This document shows, piece by piece, positions 9,374 through 17,059 of a stretch of DNA of 45,418 nt. The notes beneath the pieces were generated by a model that saw only the letters and a program-made list of their open reading frames with translations, made no database searches and was not told the origin of the DNA. This DNA comes from SAR116 cluster bacterium AG-337-N21 (GTDB lineage: Bacteria; Pseudomonadota; Alphaproteobacteria; Puniceispirillales; Marisalimonadaceae): the NCBI GenBank assembly GCA_003282145.1, contig QBZZ01000019.1, positions 1 through 45,418 on the forward strand, given 5' to 3'. A program made the position numbers and the translations under genes. Numbering within the stretch: the stretch's first letter is position 1; every line of letters starts with the position of its first letter.

Positions 9374-10158
9374 TTCATTAACCCCAATATTTTTTTTGTT
9401 GCCAAAGTCAAATCTTTTTCTTTCATTAAGCTCTCTCCAATCAAAAAGTTTTGTATTCCGTTTTCTTTAAGTAATTGTAAATCTAAATTATTTTTAAGAC
9501 CACTTTCGGCTACAATAATTTTATCAGGGTTAATAAAACTTTTTAATTTTAAAGTATTATTTATATCAACTTCCATAGTTTTAAGATTTCTATTATTTAT
9601 ACCAACTAATAAGGTATCAAGCTTATTAGCCATTTCTATTTCTTCCTTTGTATGAGTTTCTACTAATACATCCATTCCAAAATTTTTTGCTTCTTGTTCT
9701 AACATAATCGCCTCATTTAGGGTTAAAGCTGCCATTATTAACAATATACAGTCTGCTCCTAGTGATCTTGACTCTTTTATTTGCCAAGGGTCGACTATAA
9801 AATCTTTTCTTAAGATAGGTAAATCAACTTCTTTTTTTATAATATTTATATATTTATTATTTCCCTGAAAGTATTTTTCATCAGTTAAAACAGACAGGCA
9901 TGAAGCACTACCATCTCTAAAACATTTCGCTAAATATAAAGGATCAAAATCATTTCTAATAAGTCCTTTACTTGGAGATGCTTTTTTAATTTCTGCAATT
10001 AAGTTTAATTTCTTTGGATCATTAAGTTTGTTAATAAAGCCTCTTGGTTTTTTTTGATTGTCTATTATTGAATGCAATTCAAAATCTGTTATCTGACTTT
10101 TTCTATAAGAAAACTCTTCTTTTTTGTAGTTTATAATTTCTTGTAATTTTGTAATCAT
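9370..10158 (-). CDS. trpC: TrpC, indole-3-glycerol phosphate synthase
   Basis: TrpC closes the indole ring in tryptophan synthesis. The 262-residue monofunctional (beta/alpha)8 barrel has the signature LIAEIKKASPSKGLI, LRKDFIVDPWQI, VGINNRNLKTMEVD and VAESGLKN. There is no fused TrpF domain. It lies 15 nt downstream of trpD and overlaps moaC by 4 nt, the usual alphaproteobacterial trpD-trpC-moaC-moeA order. Confidence 0.96.
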   Translation of the reverse strand: MITKLQEIINYKKEEFSYRKSQITDFELHSIIDNQKKPRGFINKLNDPKKLNLIAEIKKASPSKGLIRNDFDPLYLAKCFRDGSASCLSVLTDEKYFQGNNKYINIIKKEVDLPILRKDFIVDPWQIKESRSLGADCILLIMAALTLNEAIMLEQEAKNFGMDVLVETHTKEEIEMANKLDTLLVGINNRNLKTMEVDINNTLKLKSFINPDKIIVAESGLKNNLDLQLLKENGIQNFLIGESLMKEKDLTLATKKILGLMN

Positions 10159-10173
10159 CAGTGTCTTTAAACC

Positions 10174-11196
10174 TTAACTGTTTGTCATTTCAATTAACTC
10201 ATTTAATTTGTTTAAAGCCTTTCCATTATCCAACGAATTAATAGACATACTTGCACCTTCTTCTAGGGACTTGGTATGCCCTGTTGCAACCAAAGCTGAA
10301 GCTGAATTTAACACAACTACATTTCTAAATGTACTTTTTTTACCATTAAATAATTCAATTATTTCCTTTGCATTTTCTGTTGGTTCTCCTCCAATAATTT
10401 CATTGATGTTAGCTACAGGAATATCTATGTCAGATGGATTAATCGTGAACTCTCTAATTGAACCATTTTTTAATTCTGCACAATGCGTTTTACCTGTAAT
10501 AGTTACCTCATCTAATCCATCACTTCCGTGAACTATCCACGCATGTGTTGACCCAAGTCTTTTTAAAGATTCTGCAAACGGTAAAATTAATGATTTATCA
10601 TATACACCCAATAATTGCCTTTTCACCAAAGCGGGATTAGACAATGGACCAAGTAAATTGAATATAGTCCTAATTCCAATTTCTTGTCTTATTTTGCCAA
10701 CATATTTCATTGCAGAATGATGTTTTGGTGCTAACAAAAAACAAATACCTATATTATTTAAGCATTTTTCTACTATATCTATTCCGCAGTCTATATTAAC
10801 TGATAAAGATTTTAGAACATTAGCGGCACCTGACTTAGAAGTTGCGGAATAATTACCATGTTTTGCAACTGGCACGCCAGTTCCAGCTAATACGAAAGAT
10901 ACTGCAGTAGAAATATTCAACGTTCCTAAATTATCACCACCAGTTCCAACTACATCTATCGTTTCCTCATTTGACGGAACTTTTAAACATTTTTCTCTAA
11001 GTATTTCTGCACCTGCAGCGATAACGATTGGGTTATGACTTTGCATTTTTATAGCAGTTAAAAAAGATGAAATTTGAGCGTCAGTAGCTTCTCCGGACAT
11101 TATTATCTCAAAAGCTAACTTACTTTGTGTGGTGTTTAATTTATTTCCATCTGTAATATTTTTCAAAATATTTTTGAATTTACCATCATTATCCAT
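10174..11196 (-). CDS. trpD: TrpD, anthranilate phosphoribosyltransferase
   Basis: TrpD transfers phosphoribose from PRPP to anthranilate. The 340-residue protein has the PRPP-binding motif GTGGDNLGTLNIST, then KHGNYSATSKSGAANVL and HGSDGLDEV. It is not fused to a TrpG glutaminase domain. The ATG has AAGAG upstream. It is the first gene of the minus-strand run toward lexA. Its promoter should lie in the 245-nt gap shared with the divergent rplM. Confidence 0.96.
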   Translation of the reverse strand: MDNDGKFKNILKNITDGNKLNTTQSKLAFEIIMSGEATDAQISSFLTAIKMQSHNPIVIAAGAEILREKCLKVPSNEETIDVVGTGGDNLGTLNISTAVSFVLAGTGVPVAKHGNYSATSKSGAANVLKSLSVNIDCGIDIVEKCLNNIGICFLLAPKHHSAMKYVGKIRQEIGIRTIFNLLGPLSNPALVKRQLLGVYDKSLILPFAESLKRLGSTHAWIVHGSDGLDEVTITGKTHCAELKNGSIREFTINPSDIDIPVANINEIIGGEPTENAKEIIELFNGKKSTFRNVVVLNSASALVATGHTKSLEEGASMSINSLDNGKALNKLNELIEMTNS

Positions 11197-11285
11197 AAAA
11201 AAACTCTTTGTCTTATTAGTTGAAAATTAATTAAATGTAATAAAAAATAAATATAATGTTTTTTATTAAATTAATCTAGGACTCT

Positions 11286-11315
11286 TTGTTCACATTTTTA
11301 ATGTGGTATTATGAT
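11286..11315 (+). promoter_or_regulatory. Possible promoter upstream of rplM
   Basis: TTGTTC (11286-11291) is followed after 18 nt by TATGAT (11310-11315) in the 245-nt divergent gap between trpD and rplM. A second candidate starts with TTGACT at 11367, but its -10 is poor. Such AT-rich DNA yields many chance matches. Confidence 0.35.
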
Positions 11316-11441
11316 ACTCATCGTTTTAAGCTGTTGAAAATAATAAATAATAATTACAATTTTTGATTGACTGATAAAATTAAAAGGGTTAGATGTTCTT
11401 TGTTTAATTAAATGTACTCAAACTTTTTTTAAGGAAATCAA

Positions 11442-11906
11442 ATGGCTTTAAAAGGTACTTATTCGGCTAAGCCTAAAGACATAACCAAAGATTGGTTTAT
11501 CGTAGACGCGGAAGGTTTGGTTTTAGGTCGTTTAGCAGTAATTATTGCAAATAGATTAAGAGGCAAACATAAGGTTGGTTTTACTCCTCACATGGCATGT
11601 GGAGACAATATAATTGTTACAAATTGTGAAAAAGTTGTCTTAACAGGAAATAAGAGATCACAAAAAACATATTATTGGCATACAGGCTATCCAGGAGGTA
11701 TAAAGGAAAGAAAGGCAGATAAGATTTTAGATGGTAGATTTCCTGATAGAGTTATACGTAAAGCGGTAGAAAGAATGATCCCTCGTGGTCCTTTAGGACG
11801 TCAAGTAATGAGACAGCTTTATGTTTATGCTGGTAGCAATCATCCACATGAAGCGCAATCTCCACAATCTTTAGATGTAAAATCTATGAATAGAAAAAAT
11901 AGTTAA
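11442..11906 (+). CDS. rplM: Ribosomal protein L13 (uL13)
   Basis: This is a large ribosomal subunit protein of 154 residues, normal length for bacteria. It contains [20 protein letters not shown], the conserved start of L13, plus [14 protein letters not shown] and [26 protein letters not shown] lies seven bases before the ATG. rpsI follows after 10 nt, the standard rplM-rpsI operon. Confidence 0.98.
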   Translation: MALKGTYSAKPKDITKDWFIVDAEGLVLGRLAVIIANRLRGKHKVGFTPHMACGDNIIVTNCEKVVLTGNKRSQKTYYWHTGYPGGIKERKADKILDGRFPDRVIRKAVERMIPRGPLGRQVMRQLYVYAGSNHPHEAQSPQSLDVKSMNRKNS

Positions 11907-11916
11907 AGGTTTAATT

Positions 11917-12405
11917 ATGACTGAAGAAAAAAAAGAAATTAATGATTTAAGTGATTTATCTAAATTAAAAGAAAATGAAAAAAATCAGGTTATCCAGATT
12001 GAACCAAAAATGGACAAACTTGGAAGGTCATATGCTACAGGTAGAAGAAAAGAGTCAACAGCGAGAGTTTGGGTGAAAAGGGGTACTGGAAAAGTTTTAA
12101 TTAATGGAAAAGAAATGATTAACTACTTTGCTAGGCCTGTCTTACAAATGCAACTTAATTTTGTTTTTGATATAACTGAGCGTAAAGACCAGTTCGATGT
12201 CATTGCTACAGTAAAAGGTGGTGGCTTGTCAGGACAAGCTGGCGCAGTCAGGCATGGCTTGAGCAGAGCCCTAAGCTTATTTGAGCCCGAACTAAGAAAA
12301 CCTCTTAAAACTGCAGGTATGCTTACAAGAGATTCTAGAGTTGTAGAGCGTAAAAAATACGGTAGAGCAAAAGCAAGAAAAAGCTTTCAATTTTCTAAAA
12401 GATAG
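11917..12405 (+). CDS. rpsI: Ribosomal protein S9 (uS9)
   Basis: This small ribosomal subunit protein reaches the P-site tRNA through its C-terminal tail. The core begins at [17 protein letters not shown] (about residue 38) and ends in the invariant -SKR. About 35 residues of acidic, Lys/Glu-rich sequence precede the core; such an extension is seen in some alphaproteobacterial S9 proteins. The gene has 162 codons and is followed by a strong terminator, marking the end of the rplM-rpsI operon. Confidence 0.97.
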   Translation: MTEEKKEINDLSDLSKLKENEKNQVIQIEPKMDKLGRSYATGRRKESTARVWVKRGTGKVLINGKEMINYFARPVLQMQLNFVFDITERKDQFDVIATVKGGGLSGQAGAVRHGLSRALSLFEPELRKPLKTAGMLTRDSRVVERKKYGRAKARKSFQFSKR

Positions 12406-12426
12406 GTTTTATTCAATTTTTTATTC

Positions 12427-12455
12427 AAAAGGTGTGCTTTGCGCACCTTTTTTTT
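12427..12455 (+). terminator. Rho-independent terminator of rplM-rpsI
   Basis: AAAAGGTGTGC and GCGCACCTTTT form an 11-bp stem with one G-T wobble and a TTT loop, running directly into a T tract. It begins about 20 nt after the rpsI stop. It is the clearest intrinsic terminator in the window. Confidence 0.92.
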
Positions 12456-12504
12456 ATTTTAAATTTATCATATAAGTATTTATAAAATAACAAAGGATAA
12501 AATT

Positions 12505-13800
12505 ATGAGCCTTTTAAAAATTGGAATTGCAGGTCTTGGGAATGTAGGTGAAGAGGTTGCCTATCAACTTATAAAAGGTTTCAGAGTACAAAAAAATCTT
12601 TTTGAATTTGAATTAGTGGCAGTTTCAGCAAAGTCAAAAAATAAAAAAAGAAAAATTGACGTGAGTGGTATTAGATTTTTTGATGATCCGCTCAAAATGG
12701 CTTGTTCTAAAGATATTGATGTTATAGTCGAATTAATAGGTGGTGATGAAGGAGTTGCAAAAAAACTATGTTTTACAGCATTAGAAAATAAAAAATCTTT
12801 AATCACAGCGAACAAAGCATTAATAGCAAAGTATGGTAAGCAACTTGCTGAATTAGCCGAAAAAAACAATTTATTTTTTTCCTTTGAAGCATCTGTAGCT
12901 GGAGGGATTCCTATTTTAAAGCTTATAAGAGAGGGCCTAATTGTAAATGATATTACAGAATTAACTGGAATACTAAATGGTACGGCAAATTATATTTTAT
13001 CAGAGATGGAAGTGGCTGAAAAAGGATTTGAGGAGGTCTTAGCTGATGCTCAAAAAAAAGGTTATGCGGAGGCTGATCCTTCTTTTGATATAGATGGTAT
13101 AGACGCAGCTCATAAAACAATAATTTTATCTGCTTTGGCGTATGGGAAAATGCCAAATTTAGAAGATTTATCTATACAAGGAATAAGAGAAATCTCACTT
13201 AATGATATAAAGTACTGTAATGATTTGGGTTATAAGATAAAATTATTAGGAAACTCTCTAATATCAAAAGATCTTAACGGTAAAGAAGAACTATTTTGTT
13301 CAGTTAAGCCTTGGCTGATTGCAAAGAACTTTGGTCTTTCAAATGTTTCTGGTGTTATTAATGCGGTTCAAATTGAATCAAGCCTAGCTGGCTCTGTTAT
13401 GATTACAGGAGCTGGAGCAGGGGGAGAACCTACAGCTTCAGCTGTACTGGCAGATATAGTAGACATTGCTAACGGAACTAAATTATTTTCATTTGGCAGA
13501 AACTCTTATGATATAAAAGTCAATTTTAAAACAGTTCCTTACAAAGAAAAATTTAAGTTTTACTTGAGGTTAAATGTCGTTGATAAATCTGGTATTCTTG
13601 CCGATTTAACATGTATCTTTAAAGATTATAATATATCCATTGAAAGTGTTATCCAAAAATCAAACCAAGAAGATAAAACAGCAGAGTTAGTAATTATTAC
13701 TCACAAAGCTAATAATTCAGTATTAGAAGATGCATTAAAGTCGATAATAAAATTAGATGGTGTTATTACTAAACCTGTTTGCTTGAGCATTTATTCGTAA
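12505..13800 (+). CDS. hom: Homoserine dehydrogenase
   Basis: This enzyme reduces aspartate semialdehyde to homoserine, the branch point to threonine and methionine. The N-terminal Rossmann domain starts KIGIAGLGNVGEEVA. The catalytic domain has GILNGTANYILSEM and AEADPSFDIDGIDAAHK with the catalytic Lys, and GAGAGGEPTASAVLADI follows. A C-terminal ACT domain (about 350-431) suggests feedback control by threonine, as is usual for the family. The protein is monofunctional, with no aspartokinase fusion. AAGGAT precedes the ATG. recJ follows after 21 nt with no glpX between. Confidence 0.96.
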   Translation: MSLLKIGIAGLGNVGEEVAYQLIKGFRVQKNLFEFELVAVSAKSKNKKRKIDVSGIRFFDDPLKMACSKDIDVIVELIGGDEGVAKKLCFTALENKKSLITANKALIAKYGKQLAELAEKNNLFFSFEASVAGGIPILKLIREGLIVNDITELTGILNGTANYILSEMEVAEKGFEEVLADAQKKGYAEADPSFDIDGIDAAHKTIILSALAYGKMPNLEDLSIQGIREISLNDIKYCNDLGYKIKLLGNSLISKDLNGKEELFCSVKPWLIAKNFGLSNVSGVINAVQIESSLAGSVMITGAGAGGEPTASAVLADIVDIANGTKLFSFGRNSYDIKVNFKTVPYKEKFKFYLRLNVVDKSGILADLTCIFKDYNISIESVIQKSNQEDKTAELVIITHKANNSVLEDALKSIIKLDGVITKPVCLSIYS

Positions 13801-13821
13801 AATTTTTAATAAGTTTTTAAT

Positions 13822-15630
13822 TTGTCCAAAACTATATTATACAACTCTAAAAAATCAGTAAGTAATGCTGATTGGAAAATTATTGTTTTAGATGATTTGA
13901 CTAGAAGATTTGTAGACTATTTATCTCAAAAATATAATTTACCAAATTTTATTTCTCCTTATTTAATGTTTAAAGAAATAAATTTAGATGATTTTGATAA
14001 TTTTTATACTCCAAAGCTGAAAAACCTTCTCCCAGAACCCTTTTTATTTAAAGATTTAGAAAAAGGTGTTAAAAGGTTGGTAGATGAAGTTCTAAACTCG
14101 CGGCCAGTTGGAATTTTTGGAGATTATGATGTAGATGGAGCAACATCTGCTGCTATGATATCAAGTTATCTAGAGCAATGTGGTTGTAAAACATTCATTC
14201 ATATACCTGATAGATTTTTAGAAGGCTATGGTCCAAATGAAAAAGCTTTAAAAGCTCTTCATGAAAAAGGTTCTGAATTAATTATAACCGTCGATTGTGG
14301 TATTTCATCATTTGAACCTTTGCAAGCAATGAATTCTGTTAATATAGATCTAATAGTTATTGATCATCATATTCCAGACATAAGATTACCTCCAGCATAC
14401 GCAATCATTAATCCTAAAAGAGTTGATAATCATAAAGGATATGAAGATTTGTGTGCGGCCGGTGTGACATTTATTTTTCTTATTGGACTTAATAGAGAAC
14501 TTAGAAAAAAAGGTTTTTTTAAAAATAAAAAGGAACCTGATTTATTTCAATTTTTAGATCTCGTAGCATTGGGGACTGTTTGTGATGTAGTGCCTCTAAT
14601 TAATTTAAATAGGGCATTTGTAAAGCAAGGTCTCTCAATAATGAAAAAAAGAGAAAATTTTGGCATCAAAGCTCTTTCAGATATTAGTAAATTAAAAAGT
14701 GTACCAAATACTCAAGCTTTAGGGTTTTCATTAGGTCCTAGAATTAATGCTGGGGGACGAATTGGTAATAGTGAACTAGGTGTATATCTTTTAAAAGAGA
14801 CTGACGAAAATAAAGCTTTTGAAATTGCAATTAAGTTAGATGATTTAAATAAAAAGCGAAAATTTTTAACTAGTGAATTAGAAAGTAAAATTGTAGGACA
14901 GATTGAAAAAATAATTTCGGAAAATAATAGTGAGGTTCCAGCTGCATTAGTTGTTTATGGAAATGATTTTCATGAAGGTATTATTGGTATAGTTGCTGGT
15001 AGAATGAAGGAATTATATAATAGGCCAGTTTGTATTATTGCTATTAATCAACATGGTGTAGGTAAAGGATCTGGTAGATCAATTCACGGGATTCCTTTAG
15101 GACAAATAATTTTAGAAGCTTTAAGTTTAAATATAATTAATTCTGGTGGAGGTCACGATATGGCTGCTGGGTTTACCATTGATCCTAATAAGATAAATAA
15201 TTTTATTGAATATATAAATAAAAAGGTAAATGACTTAATGAATGCTGAAATTCCTAAAATTTCATATATTGCAACCTCAGTAATACCAATTTCCGCTTGT
15301 ACTTTAGATTTGGCAGAATGGCTTGATAAATTAGGTCCATGGGGGCCGGGTCTGGAAGAGCCAAAATTTATCATACCTAATTCTAAAATTTCATCTTTTA
15401 GAAGGTTTGGTTCAAACAATGAACATGCATCTTTTTATATCAATGATGCGTCGTCAAAAAAATTAAAAGTTAAAAAGTTTAATCTTCTTAATAATGCTTT
15501 GAACAAAGTATTTGATAATTATGAAAATGTTAATTTTAATTTCTTAGGCACATTAAACGTTGATACATGGAATAATACAAAATCTATTGAGCTTATGCTG
15601 GATGATATTATTTATGCAGATGTTACTTGA
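13822..15630 (+). CDS. recJ: RecJ, single-strand-specific 5'-3' exonuclease
   Basis: RecJ degrades 5' single-stranded ends in recombination and mismatch repair. The DHH phosphoesterase motifs are present: DYDVDG at 101-106, TVDCGIS and DHH at 180-182, LVALGTVCDVVPL, GPRINAGGRIG, and the DHHA1 segment GSGRSIHGIP with SGGGHDMAAGF. A C-terminal OB-like domain follows. The start is TTG; the next Met is at about residue 49, inside conserved sequence, so the TTG is favoured. Length is 602 residues (E. coli 577). Confidence 0.95.
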   Translation: MSKTILYNSKKSVSNADWKIIVLDDLTRRFVDYLSQKYNLPNFISPYLMFKEINLDDFDNFYTPKLKNLLPEPFLFKDLEKGVKRLVDEVLNSRPVGIFGDYDVDGATSAAMISSYLEQCGCKTFIHIPDRFLEGYGPNEKALKALHEKGSELIITVDCGISSFEPLQAMNSVNIDLIVIDHHIPDIRLPPAYAIINPKRVDNHKGYEDLCAAGVTFIFLIGLNRELRKKGFFKNKKEPDLFQFLDLVALGTVCDVVPLINLNRAFVKQGLSIMKKRENFGIKALSDISKLKSVPNTQALGFSLGPRINAGGRIGNSELGVYLLKETDENKAFEIAIKLDDLNKKRKFLTSELESKIVGQIEKIISENNSEVPAALVVYGNDFHEGIIGIVAGRMKELYNRPVCIIAINQHGVGKGSGRSIHGIPLGQIILEALSLNIINSGGGHDMAAGFTIDPNKINNFIEYINKKVNDLMNAEIPKISYIATSVIPISACTLDLAEWLDKLGPWGPGLEEPKFIIPNSKISSFRRFGSNNEHASFYINDASSKKLKVKKFNLLNNALNKVFDNYENVNFNFLGTLNVDTWNNTKSIELMLDDIIYADVT

Positions 15631-15666
15631 TTTTTATTAAAATTAGAGTTAATACAATCCTCAAGT

Positions 15667-15741
15667 GGTCCCTTCGTCTAATGGTTAGGACACCGCCCTT
15701 TCACGGCGGCAATACGAGTTCGAATCTCGTAGGGATCACCA
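15667..15741 (+). tRNA. tRNA-Glu (anticodon TTC)
   Basis: A full cloverleaf can be drawn. The acceptor stem GGTCCCT pairs with AGGGATC (one G-T pair). The anticodon stem is CCGCC/GGCGG with loop CTTTCAC, giving anticodon TTC. The T arm is ACGAG-TTCGAAT-CTCGT. The 3' CCA is encoded after discriminator A. Its 3' part is repeated imperfectly at 16976-16998. Confidence 0.97.
15719..15741 (+). repeat. attL-like direct repeat (3' end of tRNA-Glu)
   Basis: The last 23 nt of the tRNA gene recur in the same orientation 1257 nt downstream at 16976-16998, with 19 of 23 positions equal. The core here is CTCGTAGGGATCACCA. This is the geometry left by tyrosine-recombinase integration at a tRNA 3' end. Confidence 0.55.
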
Positions 15742-16067
15742 TCTAAGTGTCTGATATTTTTTGTTAAATTGTTATGTCAATTTGGTGCCAATGGTGTTGA
15801 CGTAGCCCATCTTTTTTTGGCACCAAGGCAGTTATATCTATTGTCTTTAAAAGTCATGCTCGTTAATTTTTTACATATTCAATATCAAAATTACTAATTT
15901 TATCTGTTGATTTTATAATTTTTGAAGTTTTATTTGTGTTATCAATTTCATTTTAGTTATGATGAGTTTTTTTTGGAAAGTAATTATAGTCAATAATTAA
16001 ATATTAATTTTTTTGGTATACGAATTGCACTTTTAAATTAAATTTAAAATAAAAAAAGTTGTTATTC
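15742..16067 (+). other. Gene-free stretch with inverted repeat TTGGTGCCAA/TTGGCACCAA
   Basis: No credible reading frame is seen between tRNA-Glu and the methyltransferase-like gene. The only structure is a perfect 10-nt inverted repeat, TTGGTGCCAA at 15782-15791 and TTGGCACCAA at 15817-15826, separated by 25 nt. No T tract follows, so it is not an obvious terminator. The rest is AT-rich. Confidence 0.7.
15782..15826. repeat. Inverted repeat, TTGG-YR-CCAA boxes 1 and 2
   Basis: Two 10-nt boxes in opposite orientation, exact reverse complements with 25 nt between. A third box with the same sequence as box 1 (12 nt shared, TTTGGTGCCAAT) lies at 16848-16859, at the other end of the putative island. 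They could be recombinase arm sites or protein-binding boxes. Confidence 0.6.
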
Positions 16068-16739
16068 ATGTTAAAGCTCTCAAAAAAAGGTACAGATTTA
16101 ATTAAATATTACAAAAAAATGGTAAAAGAGGGCTATGACAGAATAGATGGCATAAAAGTTCAAAGTGTTTACAATGATTTTGAACTTCAAAAATTTCGAA
16201 ATGTTGTTAAACAAAATATGCAACAGGAACAAATAAATACGGTTTTAGATTATGGTGGTGGTGGATCTAACTGGGATGCCATCAACTTTGATCCAATTAC
16301 TGGAAAGTCCGCAAAAGAATTTTTTGGCCTAGAAGAAGTTAACACATTTGAACCAGCTAGAAGTTTATTAAAAAAGGTTAGATCTGATTGTGTTGTATGT
16401 GTAGATGTTTTAGAGCATATTTTTGTTGCTGATATAGCAAGTGTAGTTAAGGATTTATTTAAATTATCCAAAAAATTATTAGTTATCAATGTAGCTTGCT
16501 ATAAGGCTGCAGCTTTGTTGCCTAATGGTGAAAATGCCCATGTGACAGTAAGAAATCCCCATTGGTGGAAGGGAGTTATTGATACAATTGCTTTGGATTA
16601 TGAAGATGTTGAAGTAATGTTGATTTGCTCAACTAACTTTTCGTCAGGTATTATTTTTAAAACTTTTAAAGTAAGTGAATGGTATTCAGCATCAAAATTT
16701 TCAATAGATATAGAAGGTGCAATGTTTTCACCAACCTGA
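16068..16739 (+). CDS. Class I SAM-dependent methyltransferase-like protein
   Basis: The 223-residue protein has a Rossmann-type motif I, VLDYGGGGSNW at 59-69, and VDVLEHI at 112-118, a motif common in Methyltransf_11-type enzymes. Later segments, NVACYKAAALLPNGENAHVT and NPHWW, recall a widespread family of uncharacterised methyltransferase-like proteins often seen in phages and islands; this is from memory, not a search. The substrate is unknown. I start at the ATG at 16068, since the upstream TTG at 16059 has no ribosome site. It is the only gene between the tRNA-Glu and its decayed copy, so it may be island cargo. Confidence 0.75.
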   Translation: MLKLSKKGTDLIKYYKKMVKEGYDRIDGIKVQSVYNDFELQKFRNVVKQNMQQEQINTVLDYGGGGSNWDAINFDPITGKSAKEFFGLEEVNTFEPARSLLKKVRSDCVVCVDVLEHIFVADIASVVKDLFKLSKKLLVINVACYKAAALLPNGENAHVTVRNPHWWKGVIDTIALDYEDVEVMLICSTNFSSGIIFKTFKVSEWYSASKFSIDIEGAMFSPT

Positions 16740-16848
16740 TTTATTGATTACAACCTTACAAAAAATTAATTTAATATGTCTGCTTTACATTAAATATGAC
16801 GTTTTTAATCATATTATTAATTCTTACAAAAAAAGTTACAAAAGTATT

Positions 16849-16870
16849 TTGGTGCCAATTTTGTTGCCAA
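16849..16870. repeat. TTGGTGCCAA box 3 and degenerate box 4
   Basis: TTGGTGCCAA (16849-16858) is identical to box 1 at 15782. TTGTTGCCAA (16861-16870) differs by one base and follows after 2 nt. They sit about 110 nt inside the right att-like repeat. Confidence 0.55.
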
Positions 16871-16975
16871 ACAAAACTATTTTCAGCTATTGCTAATTAT
16901 ATATAGCTGTGCATAATCTCAATGCTTGAAATAATCAATGATAGTTAGATATAGCTAGATACATTTCCATAGGAC

Positions 16976-16998
16976 TTCTAACCTCATAGGGATCATCA
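16976..16998 (+). repeat. attR-like direct repeat, decayed copy of tRNA-Glu 3' end
   Basis: The core CTCATAGGGATCATCA matches CTCGTAGGGATCACCA of the tRNA gene at 14 of 16 positions. Over 23 nt, 19 match, including part of the T loop. No other part of a tRNA is present, so it is not a functional tRNA gene. Confidence 0.55.
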
Positions 16999-17059
16999 CT
17001 TTTATAGCATGTTTAATCTACAAAAATTATAGTTTTTCATGTTATGTTTATAAGCTTTT

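Larger units (their letters stand above)
16740..17059 (+). other. Gene-free stretch with third TTGGTGCCAA box and decayed tRNA-Glu end
   Basis: No credible gene is seen. It holds TTGGTGCCAA at 16849-16858, a related TTGTTGCCAA at 16861-16870, and the tRNA-Glu 3'-end copy at 16976-16998. The M19-like gene ends just beyond it on the other strand. Confidence 0.7.

Noticed and set aside
15782-15826. Inverted repeat after tRNA-Glu as a Rho-independent terminator
   Set aside because: The stem is 10 bp with a 25-nt loop and no T tract follows; a third box far away suggests another role.
16976-16998. A second tRNA gene
   Set aside because: Only the 3' end of tRNA-Glu is matched; no acceptor 5' strand, D arm or anticodon arm lies upstream.
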